Assembly (NCBI GenBank): GCA_023512835.1 | Contig: CM042091.1 | Span: forward strand, 45,222,284 to 45,286,283 | DNA: 64,000 nucleotides | Reading direction: 5' to 3' | Origin: Taxillus chinensis | Lineage: Eukaryota; Streptophyta; Magnoliopsida; Santalales; Loranthaceae | Shown: positions 1 to 13,200 of the stretch, piece after piece | Numbering within the stretch: position 1 is the first letter of the stretch | How the letters are laid out: every line of letters starts with the position of its first letter | Made by a program: the position numbers and the translations under genes | The notes under the pieces: generated by a model | Databases searched by the model: none | What the model was told of the DNA's origin: nothing | Seen by the model: the letters and a program-made list of their open reading frames with translations, nothing else

Positions 1-3000
1 GTCACATAATTCTTAATGATATTCAATAAGGCCAATTGGACTGAATTCCTAACATAATTATCTACATTTCAAGATGAATTTCAAGTCCATTAGATTTATA
101 TATCCAAAGTTATTGAGTTTTGAAGTAAGTGAAAATTCTTAGCGTGCTACTAGACCTTTGTATTTCTCCTAATGGGCTATTCCAATGAAGCTGAAATTTT
201 TACCAAAGGTATATAACTCAAGGTGGAACAATTTAGTATAATATGAAGTTAATTGAAATTATATAATCGAAGTTATGAATTTTTAAAGATGACTATCAAA
301 AACTACGTTAGTCTACACTCTTTAAGCATAAGCTATTGTTATGAAGTATTAATAAAAATGTTGTCATTTACAACTCTTAATAAATTTTGATGTGAAAAAT
401 TTAAATTTGTATTCCATTTGATTTAGATTTAACACTTCAAGTAAGAAATTATTTATTTAATATAATTAATTAAAATAATATCATTTAATTATTTATTTAT
501 TTAAATAATTAAATAACATATTTAATTATAATATCATTATAAAATTTGATAAAATAACATATTTATTTTCTTAAATTAAAATATATATCAAATATAATTT
601 ATTTATGAAAAATATATATCATATTATGAAAATGCGAGATTTAATTGAAACTACTAATATGATTATCATATATATAATAATTAAATTATAAACATAATAA
701 TAATATGATAAATATTTATTATTTTATTAAAAATCTCAGTTTTTACACTAATATCAATTGATATTCCCCAAAATCCCAACTGACTAAACCCACTTAGTAT
801 GGTGTATAACAGAGAGAAGGCAAATCTGTTATACCAAAAACAAATCTTTTTCTCTTTTTACTAGATATACCAACTCTTTTGAGGTAGAACTAGGTTAAAC
901 TCAATTCAAAACTTGACATATAATACTACAATAGTCAAGTAAATTAAGGACACAATCAATACAAAAAGATGTGTTGCTTTTATATTACAACACTCGACAT
1001 GTTTCTATTTTACACTTTGTTTGAATATAACTTAATCTCATTTTTGGTTTGTTATTCAAGTATGTTTCTTTAATCTACATTTGGTTTGTTTTTCAAGTAT
1101 GTTTCTTCAAGAATATTACAAATCTTTTGGTTTGACATATTAGGCTTTGGTGTTTTTGTTGATATACAAGATCTTAAATCAGATCTAGTGATATGTGTGA
1201 TGTAACATGCTTCAAACAAAAAAACATAATATGTATATGGTTCGGTCAAGGTGATTTACTCCACGAATAATAAATGTATTACTTATATCGAGATCAATTC
1301 ACTATAAGATACACTGAGGTCTCTGCTTTTATTACAAAGAATGATCTCCCCACCTCACTTTTAATTCACTCAAACATATATAGATAATAACCATAGCAAA
1401 ATTGTGGTTTCTTTTTAATTGATTCCTCACGTTATGCACTATTTTCTTTATTGTATGTTCTTTAATCATCACCAACACTGCTCTAGCCTTGTAGAACCAA
1501 TGTGTTCTCTATTATTATTCTTGTTGGTCATCTTTGTTATCTCTTTTATCTCTAAAGGTATGTATTGTATTGAAATGATAGGTAAAACTCACTCTACACA
1601 TGCAGTCTTTAACCCAATATATAGGCTTGCACTTGGATACCTCATGAGACATTAGGGTAAATGAATATGATGTTTCATCTCCACCATTGGATCATATTAA
1701 ATGCATGCCATATAGTAATTCTGATAGATACATGTGCCAATACGACTTCATATTACTTTAAGCTTAGTTAATTTGGTTTGAAGGAATTTTTGGTATGAAA
1801 CTTTGAGATGAGTCTTATTTACTTTGAGATATGTCATTCATCTCGAACTAGAGTCTCCATGACTTGAGCTATTCTCTGAATGAGCTTACTTCAAGATATA
1901 ACTCCCTATTTCGTCTTAAACTGAACTAAAGAAACTTGGCCTCTATGAAGGTACTTTGATATCTCAAACTATCTCATCTCAAATTATCTCTTAGCTTTTT
2001 CAATAAAAAATACTTTGAGATCTAAATTTTGTCTTGAACTGCATTTTATCTTGAAATAACTCTGTTATGAATCGAACTATTCACACTTTATTAAAACAGG
2101 ATATACTCAATTGTTTGAGATATGAATACCTGATTTGAACCGAAGTAATGTATGACACTATAGTTTTATATAATGAATGTGGAATCAATTTAAATCTTTA
2201 ACACTTGGCCAAAATATAAGAAACTTGAGCACTAAAACACAATCCATTATACTGCACACTTACGATTTCCATATATCATTGCATCATTTGCCACATTAGT
2301 TGATACTATTGATAACAATTATAACAAACTGTTATACTAGAAATAATATTATTCAAATATTATTTGAAAATATAAAAAATAGTTAAAAACATTTTAAAAA
2401 AAAGCTATAAGACTTTTTTATTTTAAAAATGAAATTTTAAAATTAAATAATTTTAAATTCATTTAGACCCATATTTTTTAAAAGCAATTATCAAACTTAA
2501 GTGTACCAAATACACATTTAATGCTTGAGTTATAATTAGATAAACATCATATAAATTTAAACTTGAGATTTGATTCTGACCTCATTTGTAGGGATAAAAA
2601 TTTGAATCTAGACCACCAACATTTACATTTCCAACATTAAATTTAACATTTTATTTGCCATATCCAACAATATTAAAATTTAATAGTCGTATCCCAAAAT
2701 ATTGAATGCAAATTTAGATATTCGAATTTACTTGAACCCCAAAATTTAATTTGGGTTGTCGTACATCACAGATATTAAATAAATAATTCATATAGAAATA
2801 TTTAATATTATTTTTTAAAAAAGTCATACCAAATTTAACGATTACTATGCAATGTGAATAGAATTGTTGGACCGACTCTCTACGACTACAAAAAATTTAG
2901 TGATTCGTCAAATCGCTTGCTAAATATGGCAAGCCAATTATGCTTGTTAAATCCCTCCCTACCAACCTCTTCGTCTTTAGCATCCTCACCTGCCTTATTG

Positions 3001-3035
3001 GTATTGTCTTTACCCACTTTATCTACTGCTTCACC
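1..3035. other. AT-rich intergenic DNA, no gene recognised
   Basis: No coding region with family resemblance or splice structure is visible on either strand. The stretch is strongly AT-rich. A 27-bp motif beginning TTGGTTTGTT occurs twice at 1044-1070 and 1081-1107, period 37. Around 1196-1370 a segment about a 'gttcggtcaaggtgattta' phrase resembles a phrase common in plant LTRs and reappears in degenerate form near 20730, so old retroelement debris is likely. That last point is inference. Confidence 0.6.
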
Positions 3036-3039
3036 TGAA

Positions 3040-3400
3040 ACCTAATAACCTGTGCGTAGCAAGGGAACGGGTGCCTTGTTAGAGAGATTTGTGCGTGCAC
3101 AGGGGGAGAAGGGGAGAGTGATTTGTGCATGTGTGGCGGGGGAACACAAAGGGGAGGGGCGTGGGTGACCTGTACGCGCAGTGGGGGAACACAAGGGAGA
3201 GGGGCAAGGAGCGATTTGCGTGTGTGTGACGAGGGAACACAAGTGGGAGTGGCGTGGGTGACATGTGCAGGTTGCACGGGGAATTCAAGGGGGAGGGGCG
3301 AGGGTGACCTGTGTGTGCGCGGTAGGGGAACGCAGCGAGGGGAGAGACCTGTACGGGTTGCAGGGGGAAAGGGAATGAGAGAGATGTAGAATTTTAATTA
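3040..3400. repeat. G-rich minisatellite, about 46-bp units
   Basis: Five imperfect units begin with GAACAC or a variant at 3142, 3187, 3235, 3281 and 3328, giving periods of 45 to 48 bp. Units are G-rich on the plus strand, with GTGGGTGACCTGT-like cores. Two further units of the same family lie at 4282 and 4330, so the block is partly duplicated on the other side of the TIR element at 3531-4210. The open frames on both strands here come from the repeat composition, not from a gene. Confidence 0.8.
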
Positions 3401-3530
3401 GTATTTTAATTAAAATACTAAAATTTTATTGAGTTTGTTATTTTATGTTGTAAAATTAGAATAGATATAATTTATAGAAACTGATTATTTGATTAAATTA
3501 TATCTAAGCTTTGTTGAGGTTACTATAAAA

Positions 3531-4210
3531 GCATTCACAGTGGGCTCAATAAACTTTAGTTATAATTTAGCTCAAAACTCACCTTTTATAAATTTAGCTC
3601 ACCAAAATCGTTCTCTTTCCATCACAACTTTCTCTCTCCCCCGCCACCCCCTTTGCCTTGGATCTCTCTCCCTAGCTGCTGTGTCGCCGCCCTCCTCCCT
3701 CACCACCACCTCATCACCCTGTATCTCTCTCCCCACATACAACACTGCCTCCCTACCTCGTTGGATCTTTCTCCCCTGCTGCGTCGACGCCCCTCCCCTC
3801 TAGATCTCTCTCCCCATCCATCGTGTCGCCACCCTCATCCCCCACCGTCACCTCCCTACCCCTTGGATCTCTCTTCCCTGCTGTGCTGGCACCCCCTACC
3901 CTCTGGATCTCTCTCTCCAGCCGCCATGCTACCGCCTTCCTCCCCCTCCGTTGCCTCCCTACCCATTGGATGTCTCTCCCCGGCCGCCATGCCACTGCCC
4001 CCTGCCCCTGCAACACTCTACCCTTCCCCTGCAAGTGATAAGAAAAAATAAAAAATAAATAGTTATTCTTTTTTGACTGGCTAAATATGTCCAATCAATT
4101 TAACAATTGTTAAAAATATTGAAGCCATAATGAGCCTAATGTGGACACTTTTTAAATGTTTTGGTTAACTTTAAGCCAAATTTTAATTTTAACTAGCCAC
4201 TGTGAATGCC
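3531..4210. mobile_element. TIR element (MITE-like) with C-rich minisatellite core
   Basis: The left end reads GCATTCACAGTGGGCT and the right end is its near-perfect inverted counterpart, AGCCACTGTGAATGCC, so the ends form a terminal inverted repeat of about 16 bp. Between them, about 3640-4025 is a C-rich, pyrimidine-biased minisatellite built on a 'ggatctctctcccc' phrase repeated several times. The flanks are AT-rich. The target duplication is not clear: an extra stretch, ATAAGTGCTC, sits outside the right end, so the true end could be 4220. The element resembles the GAGCATTCACA class of plant PIF/Harbinger MITEs, but that class assignment is inference. Confidence 0.6.
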
Positions 4211-4239
4211 ATAAGTGCTCTTAGAAAATGATACTATTT

Positions 4240-4528
4240 TGGGGGGGGGGGGGGGGGACGGACCTGGGCGCATGGTAGGGGGAACACAAGGGGTAGGGGG
4301 AGAGATTTGTGCTTGCGTGCGTGGTAGGAGAACACAGTGAGGGGAGAAACCTGTGCGGGTTGGAAGGGGAAGGAAAAAAGAGAGAGATGTAGACTTTTAA
4401 ATAATATTTTAATTACAATACTGAAATTTTGTTGAGTCTATTATTTTATGTTGTAAAATTAGAATAGCTATAATTTATAAAACTGATTATTTAGTTAAAT
4501 TATAGCTAAGCTATACTGAGACCACTAT
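4240..4528. repeat. Duplicate of the 3310-3528 segment, with poly-G run
   Basis: After a run of about 17 G, the sequence repeats the G-rich minisatellite tail and the AT-rich tail found at about 3310-3528. Both copies carry the same order of phrases: 'gagagatgtaga', then 'ttattttatgttgtaaaattagaata', then 'ctgattattt', then 'tactataa' or 'cactataa'. The two copies flank the TIR element at 3531-4210, so either a larger element was split by that insertion or a local duplication occurred. Confidence 0.65.
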
Positions 4529-4530
4529 AA

Positions 4531-5143
4531 GAGCATTTCCAATCATTCTAGCTAATTAAAATGAGCTAAAGACATATTTACCTTGCTACAGTGAAGCTTT
4601 AACTAATACTACTTTAATGGTGCATCATGAATTTTTTTGCTTAACAATTAATTTTTCCAATCTACCCTTGCATCACCTTTAGCAAATTCCAAATCCCTAA
4701 TTGGAAACAGGGCATGAGGTGCGTGCAACAGGGGCACGGGGGACGAAAAACGCAGGGGGCAGGGGGCAGGGGGCAAGGTCGGATGGACACGCGACAGGGG
4801 ACGGGAGTGGGGGCTGCGCGATGGGGGGACGGGGGACGGGAGACAAGGGACGAGGGCAGGGGGTGCACGAGGAGGGGACGTGGAACACAGAGGGGGAGGG
4901 GGACAAGGGACGACGGGACGGGGGGACTGGGGAGGAGGAACGCAAGGAAACGCATGGAAGGAAGAGCGATGGGGGAGAGAGGGTAGAGAGGAGAACTATG
5001 ATTGTTTGGTGACATGGCATGTTCAGCTAAAGCAAAAGTAAAAGCCAATTTTTGCTTTTTTTTTGCTTTAACTATGCATTGGAGAAGATTTTTAGCTAAA
5101 TATAGCTTTAACTATGCCTTTACCTAATGCATTGGAGATGCTC
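4531..5143. mobile_element. Tourist-like MITE with G-rich core, copy 1
   Basis: Terminal inverted repeats are GAGCATTTCCAATCAT on the left and, read inverted, GAGCATCTCCAATGCAT on the right. A 3-bp target duplication TAA lies at 4528-4530 and 5144-5146, the TWA type expected of PIF/Harbinger elements. Subterminal blocks are AT-rich. The centre (about 4700-4990) is a G-rich minisatellite with GGGGGCA repeats near 4755-4778. A second copy with the same ends and the same architecture is at 23340-23839. It contains no transposase and so is non-autonomous. Confidence 0.75.
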
Positions 5144-5146
5144 TAA

Positions 5147-5381
5147 GAGCACTCATAATAGAATAGTCAAATGATTCAATAAATTTCTCCACATGGAATT
5201 ATATTAGCTATAAATTAGACTCAAAATCTGTGTTTTGACTAATCGGTGCCTCAAAATTTGATATTTAATAAAATTTTTAAGCAAAACACAAATCTTGAAT
5301 CGAATTTATGATCAATAATACTCCATATACACAAAATTATTAAAACATTTGAATATTTTACTATGAATGTTCAAAGTACTC
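5147..5381. mobile_element. Possible further small TIR element
   Basis: It begins GAGCACTCATAATAG immediately after the TAA duplication of the previous element, and ends in the inverted phrase ACTATGAATGTTCAAAGTACTC followed by TTA. The ends match only with an internal 7-8 bp offset, the same kind of offset seen at the right end of the 3531-4210 element. It could be a decayed relative of the GAGCATTCACA MITEs. Confidence 0.35.
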
Positions 5382-5487
5382 TTAAATGTGACTCTTTTTA
5401 GACCGAACAGGCTTTTCATTATCTTCATCTATTGATTTTGATGCGTGAATAAAAATTATAAAACATTTAATAAATATTGACACTTTA

Positions 5488-5527
<40 letters not shown>

Positions 5528-6350
5528 TATGTATATATAATAAAAAACGGATATAATTAATTTTTAAATACGAATACCATCAAATAATCAATTACACATA
5601 TGCCTGCCTACTCATTTGAGATTTAAGCATGATTTAACTATGAAGACAATTCTCAATTTCATATTGAGATCTTATGCGATGCCCACACCTGTGCAATTTA
5701 ATCCATCTGAATTAATTATTGTATCTGTTTTTAATATTTTTAATTAAAATTTTAATTATGATTAAATAAAAATATAATGATCTTTATTAAATTAAAGATC
5801 TTAATTAAATTACACCTGCATTACTTTAGATATTGAATGAAATAGGAATCCCTCACACAAATTCACAAAGATCGAAATGATTAATTCCTTACTATAATGA
5901 CCCCCCGCCCGTGAATCATCGCGATTCACTGACTTTTATTGAACTTTTTAATTAATAGATAATTAAGTTTTCATTTCGTTATTTTCAGATTTTAAAACAA
6001 TGATAATAATCGAATCATCATGCAGCATGATTCATGCTTGATGCTTGCCCCCGACCCGAATTCTAGCATGCTCGATGACCCCACTGTATCCCCCATACAC
6101 CTGCAGCTTCCACCGTTGGATCAGCACTCCACCCCATCTCAAACCCCGCTCGCGAAGCACTCGATCGGGGCGACGACCCTTTCTCGCAGAAACCGTGTAA
6201 GCCACCCACCACTACTGCCCCCGCCACCGTCGACGCTCCCACCCAAAAAGTCGTCACACTCACGCACCAAACACAGCTAAGAAGCAAAACAAAGACCACG
6301 GCACGATCGCAGCGCGTGTACCGAATTCAACCCCTTTTTACCCTTTTTTC
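5382..6350. other. Intergenic, with (AAT)n microsatellite
   Basis: An (AAT)n run lies at about 5488-5527. The rest up to about 5990 is AT-rich without recognisable genes. From about 6020 the base composition rises in C, and this segment probably belongs to the distal promoter of the ATG18f-like gene. The 86-codon frame at 6020-6280 has a proline/serine composition typical of C-rich non-coding DNA and no family resemblance. Confidence 0.5.
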
Positions 6351-6499
6351 CCCCCCTTCAAAAGTTACCACAGTAAAATCAAATAAAAAAACTAAAATTC
6401 AACAGTTTGACTGCGTGGAGACGTGTCGTGCGAAATGGGTTTTGTATACGCGAGACCAAAACCAAAACCAAATGTTTCGGGGGAGAGAAGAAATAGAGA

Positions 6500-7270
6500 A
6501 AGAGTGTCTCTCTCTCTCTCTACTTATATATATATATATTTATTTATTTATTTACTTCCCCATCTCGTTCATCATTTAAACTCGGACTCGGTTGTTCACG
6601 CCTGTTCTCTCTCCTCGAAAACTCGGGTCTCTCTTTAAGATCTGTCGGTTCCATTTCTCGCGTCGGTTTATGCAAACCCTAACGGAGATTATTAATTTGT
6701 TTATAGATAGACAGACATGTGTATACATAGGTAGTTTTTTTTTTCCTTTCCGTTTCAGTTGATTAATCATTCATTGGTTTTGTTTATTATTGTTCGCCGA
6801 TCACCACAACCGTCATCATCGCTGTATATTTTTGTCTCGCTGATGAAATAGAAAAATCTGTAAAATACAAAACAAATTGTAAGTTTGTGTTGGTGCGAAC
6901 AAAACCTAGGACTTCGGTTTCGAAATTTGTTGTTTGGATTGGTCGGAGGGGTTGGGATATTGATTGGCGAGCAAGCACAGAGGGAGAGAGGGAGAAAGAG
7001 AGAGATTGCATTCAATTTTCTGTTGTCATTGTTTGGGTTTTTTTTTTGTTGAGAGAGAGTTTTTGGATGGTTTGGGCTTCGGTGGTGGTGGTGGCGGCAT
7101 GGGAAAGCTGGTGACGTGAGGTTGTGGGGGGGCTGTTTCTTTCTTCTGATTCAGAGGCTTTTAAGAAACAGCCTGGTGGTTATGATCATCACCGCTGAGG
7201 TTGTCGTCCGTGTTGGTGTTGTCGGAGGAACAGGAGTTGTTCGATTTCTTCGCCTTCTGTTGTTGGGGTG
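6500..7270 (+). promoter_or_regulatory. Core promoter and 5' leader of the ATG18f-like gene
   Basis: A pyrimidine patch of repeated TC (about 6505-6521) is followed by a TATA-rich run (about 6525-6545), a typical plant core promoter. The leader up to the start codon at 7271 would then be about 650-700 nt, long for a plant gene, so an unspliced leader or a leader intron are both possible. The leader contains upstream ATGs, for example a 29-codon frame from 6669 that ends before 6765. The transcription start is inferred from layout only. Confidence 0.45.
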
Positions 7271-10200
7271 ATGAGTAGTGATGGCCAGAAATCTCGTAAG
7301 GGAGGGCTCGTGCAGCGGTCGGCTTGGGCCAATGGAGTTCGCTCCTTGCGCACCATTTCCAGGATCGTTTCTTCCGGCGCCTCGTCCGTGGCCTCCACTG
7401 TGCGGTCCGCAGCAACGCAGATTGTGGACAGGGACGATGCTACCTTTCACGATCAGGTATTCCTTCCTTATTATTATTATTTTTTTGTAGTTGTTGGGTT
7501 CTTGAATATCGCTCACTCTGTTTGTTAGTTTTGTTCTTCGACCCGCTTTGCTTTTTAGCTGTTGCGGTAGAATATGGGAACGTGGGTTTGGTGATATCTT
7601 TAGTGGTCATGGCCAAGTTAGTTCATTTCTGAGTTGCGCAATGTGTAAGATGCATTCATTCATTTTTTTTTATAAAACTATGAAAGGGTTTTCACATTTC
7701 ACTGCAAACTGGTTGCGGATAGGAAAATCTGAGTTTGAAAGATCATGCTTGTTTTCATGCATGTGTAGCAATGACATTCGCCTATGCTAGGATGGTTTTG
7801 TGCAGCTGTTCATGAAATTACTTTCATAAACAGAATACTAAAGGTTAATCTTCATATTACCATCATGTTTTTGTACTTTTGATTTGATCCAAAATTCTTT
7901 ATTAAGCCCGTGACCCAGCGGAGAGCACCCCTGTTAGTAGTGGAAGTCTATGTCCTCAGTTATTATTCACATTGGTACTCATCTTATATTGGCACATGGA
8001 GCCTGAATTTTTAACCAATGCAGGCATGAAACTGACGTTGTTATAAATAGAGTGACATCATCAATTCTTGTTCATATCACTAGTTGCAACACTATTTTTT
8101 TTCCCTTCAGAAAGAAGTTGTATCCAGGAATAAATCTTCTGCTTCAAGCCTTCAAATGCAGTTCTATGTTCCTATTACTAGTATTTTTTTTGTTACTTGG
8201 GGCCTGAATTCGTAATTTGCACATTGGGCATGCAGCCATCATAAATGGAACATTATATCATTTGTTTTTGGTTGTATCCCTAGTGTGTGCACTTTTTGCT
8301 TTGATCCAAAATCCTTAATAGCAAAGTGCCATTGGGAATGCCAACACTAGCTTGTTGGTTACCTGAATTTCCAAATTGAGTTATCAAAAACTGATCCTAC
8401 TAGATTCACCGAACAAATTTTCATTTGTGCCCTTTTTCCTTTCTGTAGTGAAGCAAATAAATTTTAATCTCTTTAGTGGTTCTAAGTTATTTCAACTCAG
8501 ATTTTTTTTTTTCACAGTTCTTTAAGGCTATTTAATGCTTAATTTTTAAGTTTGTGAGTGGCTACTATCTGTTCAGACTGAATATTTAGATGCGTGGCAA
8601 GTGGTTTGGGAGTTATTAGTTCCTTGAAATTTGAAGTTTGATTATTGATATGGAATTTCTTTCTTAAATTATTTGGGGACGTGAATACTGATACCATGTT
8701 TCTTAAATTACCTAGACAAGTGTTGGCTTTTCAATTTATTTAGAAATTGTGCATATGATTCTATGATCTGTGGTTGTTATTGTGATTGGTTATTTGTTGA
8801 TTAAGATTTACTAAATGCCACTAAACGTTACTGATATGTAAACTGGAGATTAATATTTCATTATATTTACTTATTTAAGGCTCTATGATGTCCTTAGTTA
8901 TGTTTCTTATTTTCTTTTTCTTTTTACCTACTCAAAATTCTTTGGACTTTAGTTCTTTGTCAGTCAATCATCTGTGTTAACAGCCTAGTATCTGACATGC
9001 CTGCCCTACGTCGAGTAAGTTACTGTTATTGTAGGAGCAACAGTGGGGAAAAAAAGCTAATATAAAGAACGAATCATGTCATTATTTTATGTTTTGAAGA
9101 TTGATATGGAAATTGTATATATGATTTTGTGATCTTTGAGGTTGTTATTGTGATTCTGTGAATGATTATTTGTTTATTAAAATTTACTGTGTGCCACTAA
9201 ATATCACTGATAGTCTGATGCATAAACTAGAGATAAGATTCATTAAGGATATTGTAATTAAAACATAACGGTTAATTAATGAGGCTGTTAATGCATTCAA
9301 TGATGGCACAATGTTATGTTCTTCACATTTTTAAATCAAGTGAGCAAGTGCATTTAAACTGATGTGATTATATTGCCTTGGAGTTTATATGTACCAATTA
9401 AGTGTGCTACTTGTTTTTTGGACTACAGAAAATATTATAATTTCAATTAGAATGCTTTGAACTTCCTCAGTTTTTTGTTTCATTAATATTTTGCCTTTGG
9501 AATATTTGTGTTTTTCCTTCTGTTGGAACTGAAATCACTGAAAACTTTATGCTCATTTTCTGTTAATTTGCAACTACATTTTTACTAAAACTTCTCCATC
9601 CTTGCTGTCTTCTAGGTGAGCATGACATGGGGCGAAAATATAGTATTGGGTGCATTCGTAAAATTGTATTCTAAGAAGGAAGTTTAAATCTGTGATTGAT
9701 GAATATTCATTTGTTATGCACAAAAGTCTTAAATCGTCTTTAGTTTGGATTTGCTTATCCATTGAATGTTTATGGAGGGAGGGACAAGGCCAAAAAAGGT
9801 GTGAATAGTAGCAGGTGTAGTATTTTAGTCTCTGCAGAAAAATTAGGTGTAGCATTAAGTGGGGATCACAATTAGAGTCCAGGACATAGTACTGGCTCGC
9901 GAAGAGCTCAGAGAAAGTCATTATTGATTTTCAGATGTGATTAGTATTATTAGACTCATTCAATTTCAGTGAGAGAAAGATGAAGGATTGAAATAAACAA
10001 ATTTCCTGTCTTACTTGAATTACCTAATTTTTAAAATTTTTGACCAGCATTTATTTTTATTTCTTTCTATCTTGGAGGGAATATATGAGCTGGGTTTGAT
10101 ATGTGAAAATTTTGGAGTGAATGATGAAGATCCCTCATTTTCCTTATCTGTTTTCCAAAATAAAGGTTCGGTGGGCTGGTTTTGACAAGTTAGAATTTGA

Positions 10201-13200
10201 CGGAAACATTCGTAAAGTTCTCTTGCTGGGGTATCGATCTGGTTTCCAGGTTTGGGATGTTGAAGATGCTGAAAATGTCCGCGATCTAGTTTCCAGACAT
10301 GATGGTCCAGTTTCTCTTCTACAAATATTGCCAAAGCCAATACCCTCCAAGTGTTTGGAAGACAAATTTTCGGACAAGCGCCCATTGATGGTGATTTGTG
10401 CTGATGGGTCATCCTCTGGTAGTGGAAGCATCCAGGAAGGAGTAGCTAATCCTTGCAATGGTAACACCACACATGGACATGACCATGCGAGTGGCTGTGT
10501 TTTGCCTACTGTTGTGCGGTTTTATTCACTGAACTCTCAATCTTATGTACATGTGCTGAAGTTCAGATCACCAGTTTATTCAATTAGATGTAGCTCTCGA
10601 GTTGTTGCTATTTCCCAAGCTGCTCAGGTATCTTTGTCCATACTTAATTTTTTTTTGTTTGTTTTTTTCTTTTTATTTAAGCAAGGGAATAAAAATATTT
10701 TGTATCACAGATACACTGTTTTGACGCTGCAACATTAGAGAAGGACTATACCATTCTTACGAATCCCATAGCTTATGGTTGCATGGGTTCTGGCAGCATG
10801 GGCTATGGACCTCTTGCAGTGGGTTGCAGATGGATGGCCTATAGTGGAAGTCCTGTCACTTCAAACTCAGGGCGTGTCATCCCACAGCATTTAACACCTT
10901 CTGCCAGTTTCCCCAACTCTGACTCAAATGGGAGCGTGGTTGCTCAATATGCAAAAGAATCAAGCAAGCAACTTGCTGCCAGAATAGTGACCTTAGGAGA
11001 CATGGGATATAAGAAATTGTCTAGGTACTGCTCTGAGTTCCTACCTGACGGCAGTATTTCTCTTCAATCTGGAACTCCAGGGGGGACTTTCAATGGAACA
11101 ATCAATGGCCATCTTCCAGACCCTGACAGTGTAGGGATGGTACGTGCTGCTTGGGTTATTTATTTCCCATGTTCTGTTATATTCAGAATGCTGCTATTAA
11201 TTGTTTCTATTTTCTTCATGTAAAATTGAAGTTGAATTCCCTATGATTTATTGTCATTATCAGGTTATTGTCAGAGACATTGTCAGTAAATCTGTTATTG
11301 CTCAGTTCAAGGCACATGAGAGCCCTATTTCTGCATTATGCTTTGATCCTAGTGGAACCCTTCTGGTGACGGCTTCAGTTCAGGGTCACAACATAAATGT
11401 TTTTTGCATAATGCCTGGCATCCCAGGAGGTTCCAATGCTGGCCTATCGTATGTACATCTGTATAGGCTGCAGCGTGGACTCACAAATGCAGTAAGAGCT
11501 GCAATTTAGTTCTATGCCTACCTCTTTTATGCCTTTAAGTGGAAGCGCATATCTTACTTAATCATGTTCCCAACTTTTGTGCTTTTTTCAGGTTATACAG
11601 GATATCAGCTTCAGTGATGACAGTCACTGGATTATGATCAGTTCCTCAAGGGGAACAAGCCATTTATTTGCTATTTCTCCTGCGGGAGGGCCAGTAACTG
11701 TTCAATCTGCTGAAGCTGATTTCATCCCTAAAACAAATGGTTTGAGTGTTAGTCGGAATAAATCAACATTGTGTGCATCCAATTCAGGTTTGCAATGTCA
11801 TAATCATCAGAATCTTTGTGCCCCTGGTCTGCCAATCACACTTTCTGCTGTTAGCAGAATACGAAGTGGAACTAATGGGTGGAAAGGCACTGTAAGTGGT
11901 GCTGCAGCTGCTGCAACAGGAAGGTCCAGTTCTTTGTCTGGTTCTATTGCCTCATCTTTCCACAACTGCAAAGACAATAACTTGTTAATGGATGCCAGCT
12001 CCTTCAAGTCGAAGTACCATCTTTATATTTTCTCCCCGTCCGGTTATGTCATTCAATATAGATTTCAAATATCAAGTGGGGTAGATCCTCTTACAGTTTC
12101 TAGATCAGGAATTCCTTATGACGCAGCTGTGGAGTGTGATGAGCGACTTGTAGTTGTCCCAATTAAAAAATGGAACGTTTGTCTGAAGCAAAGCGGGAGA
12201 GATAATGAAGATAATAGCGATATATATGGGGAAAATGGAAGTTTTGATAGTTGCAAAATTTTTCCTGAAGATATGGAGAAAGAAAACAGTCTTTACCCTG
12301 CTGTAAGGGGAACAATCAGCAAGGAGAAATGTAGTCCTGATGATAGGCATCACTTGTATATTTCTGAAGCTGAACTCCAGATGCATCAAGCTCAGATTCC
12401 GTTTTGGGCAAAGTCAGAGGTATGTTGCGTTGTGCAGGAAAATATAGGAATTTGGTAACTCATGCGCAATTGTTATCCTGTTATATTTATGTCGTTTTCT
12501 ATATTATTTCAAAATTCTTGGCAGATATTTTTCCAGGCACTTACTGTAGATGGCATTGAAATGGTTCGGGATGGAGGTACGTTAGGGGGGGAACTTGAAA
12601 TTGAAAGACTCACATGTCGTTTGATGGAAGTTAGGCTGAAAGATCTTGTTCCTGTTTATGACTACTTACAAAGTCCCAAATATCAGCAGTCAAGGTGAGT
12701 GGCGAGTAGATGCTCTCTCTGCTGTTTTATTTACTAGGTCATGGTTTTGTTGGAATTTGTTGGTATTTTATTAAACATCATTTAAGAAATGTTTATTTGT
12801 TAGAAATTGAATATTTGATTTTTGTCCCTTGAATTTTGATTTTATCCATCTCTCGTATTTTAGATCTGTTATATTCTGATATCGCCTCAGAATGTATCAT
12901 TGATGTTGGCTTGGTGGGCTTGACCCAGCCCAGTGGTTTCCTAGTTATCTTACGTTATGTATGTCTACTTTGTCTGCTCTTTAGTGATGTTAATACCATA
13001 TTCTATATGCAGGAGCCCTATTATAAATGGCCATGCTAATGGCCAACTGATTCGACGGAGATCTGGGCTTCCTGAAAACAGTAGGCTTTCACCCAGGTGC
13101 AGTTATGGTTCACTTGATTCCTTGAAAGAAGGCAGTGCCGCAATGGCTGAACTTCACAACAGCATTGAAGAAAATTTTAAATGGGATGGTCTTCAGCTGC

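Noticed and set aside
3023..5048. Many overlapping open frames on both strands
   Set aside because: They are products of G-rich and C-rich minisatellites; the translations are proline/serine or glycine/arginine repeats with no domain.
6020..6299. 86-codon plus-strand frame and opposite 78-codon frame
   Set aside because: Proline/serine-rich low-complexity translation, upstream of the core promoter, no homologous family recognised.
7268..7270. GTG as an earlier start for the ATG18f-like protein
   Set aside because: Plant nuclear genes start at ATG; the ATG at 7271 directly follows and fits relatives.
10020..10470. Minus-strand frames of 130 and 108 codons
   Set aside because: They are antisense shadows of exon 2 of the ATG18f-like gene.
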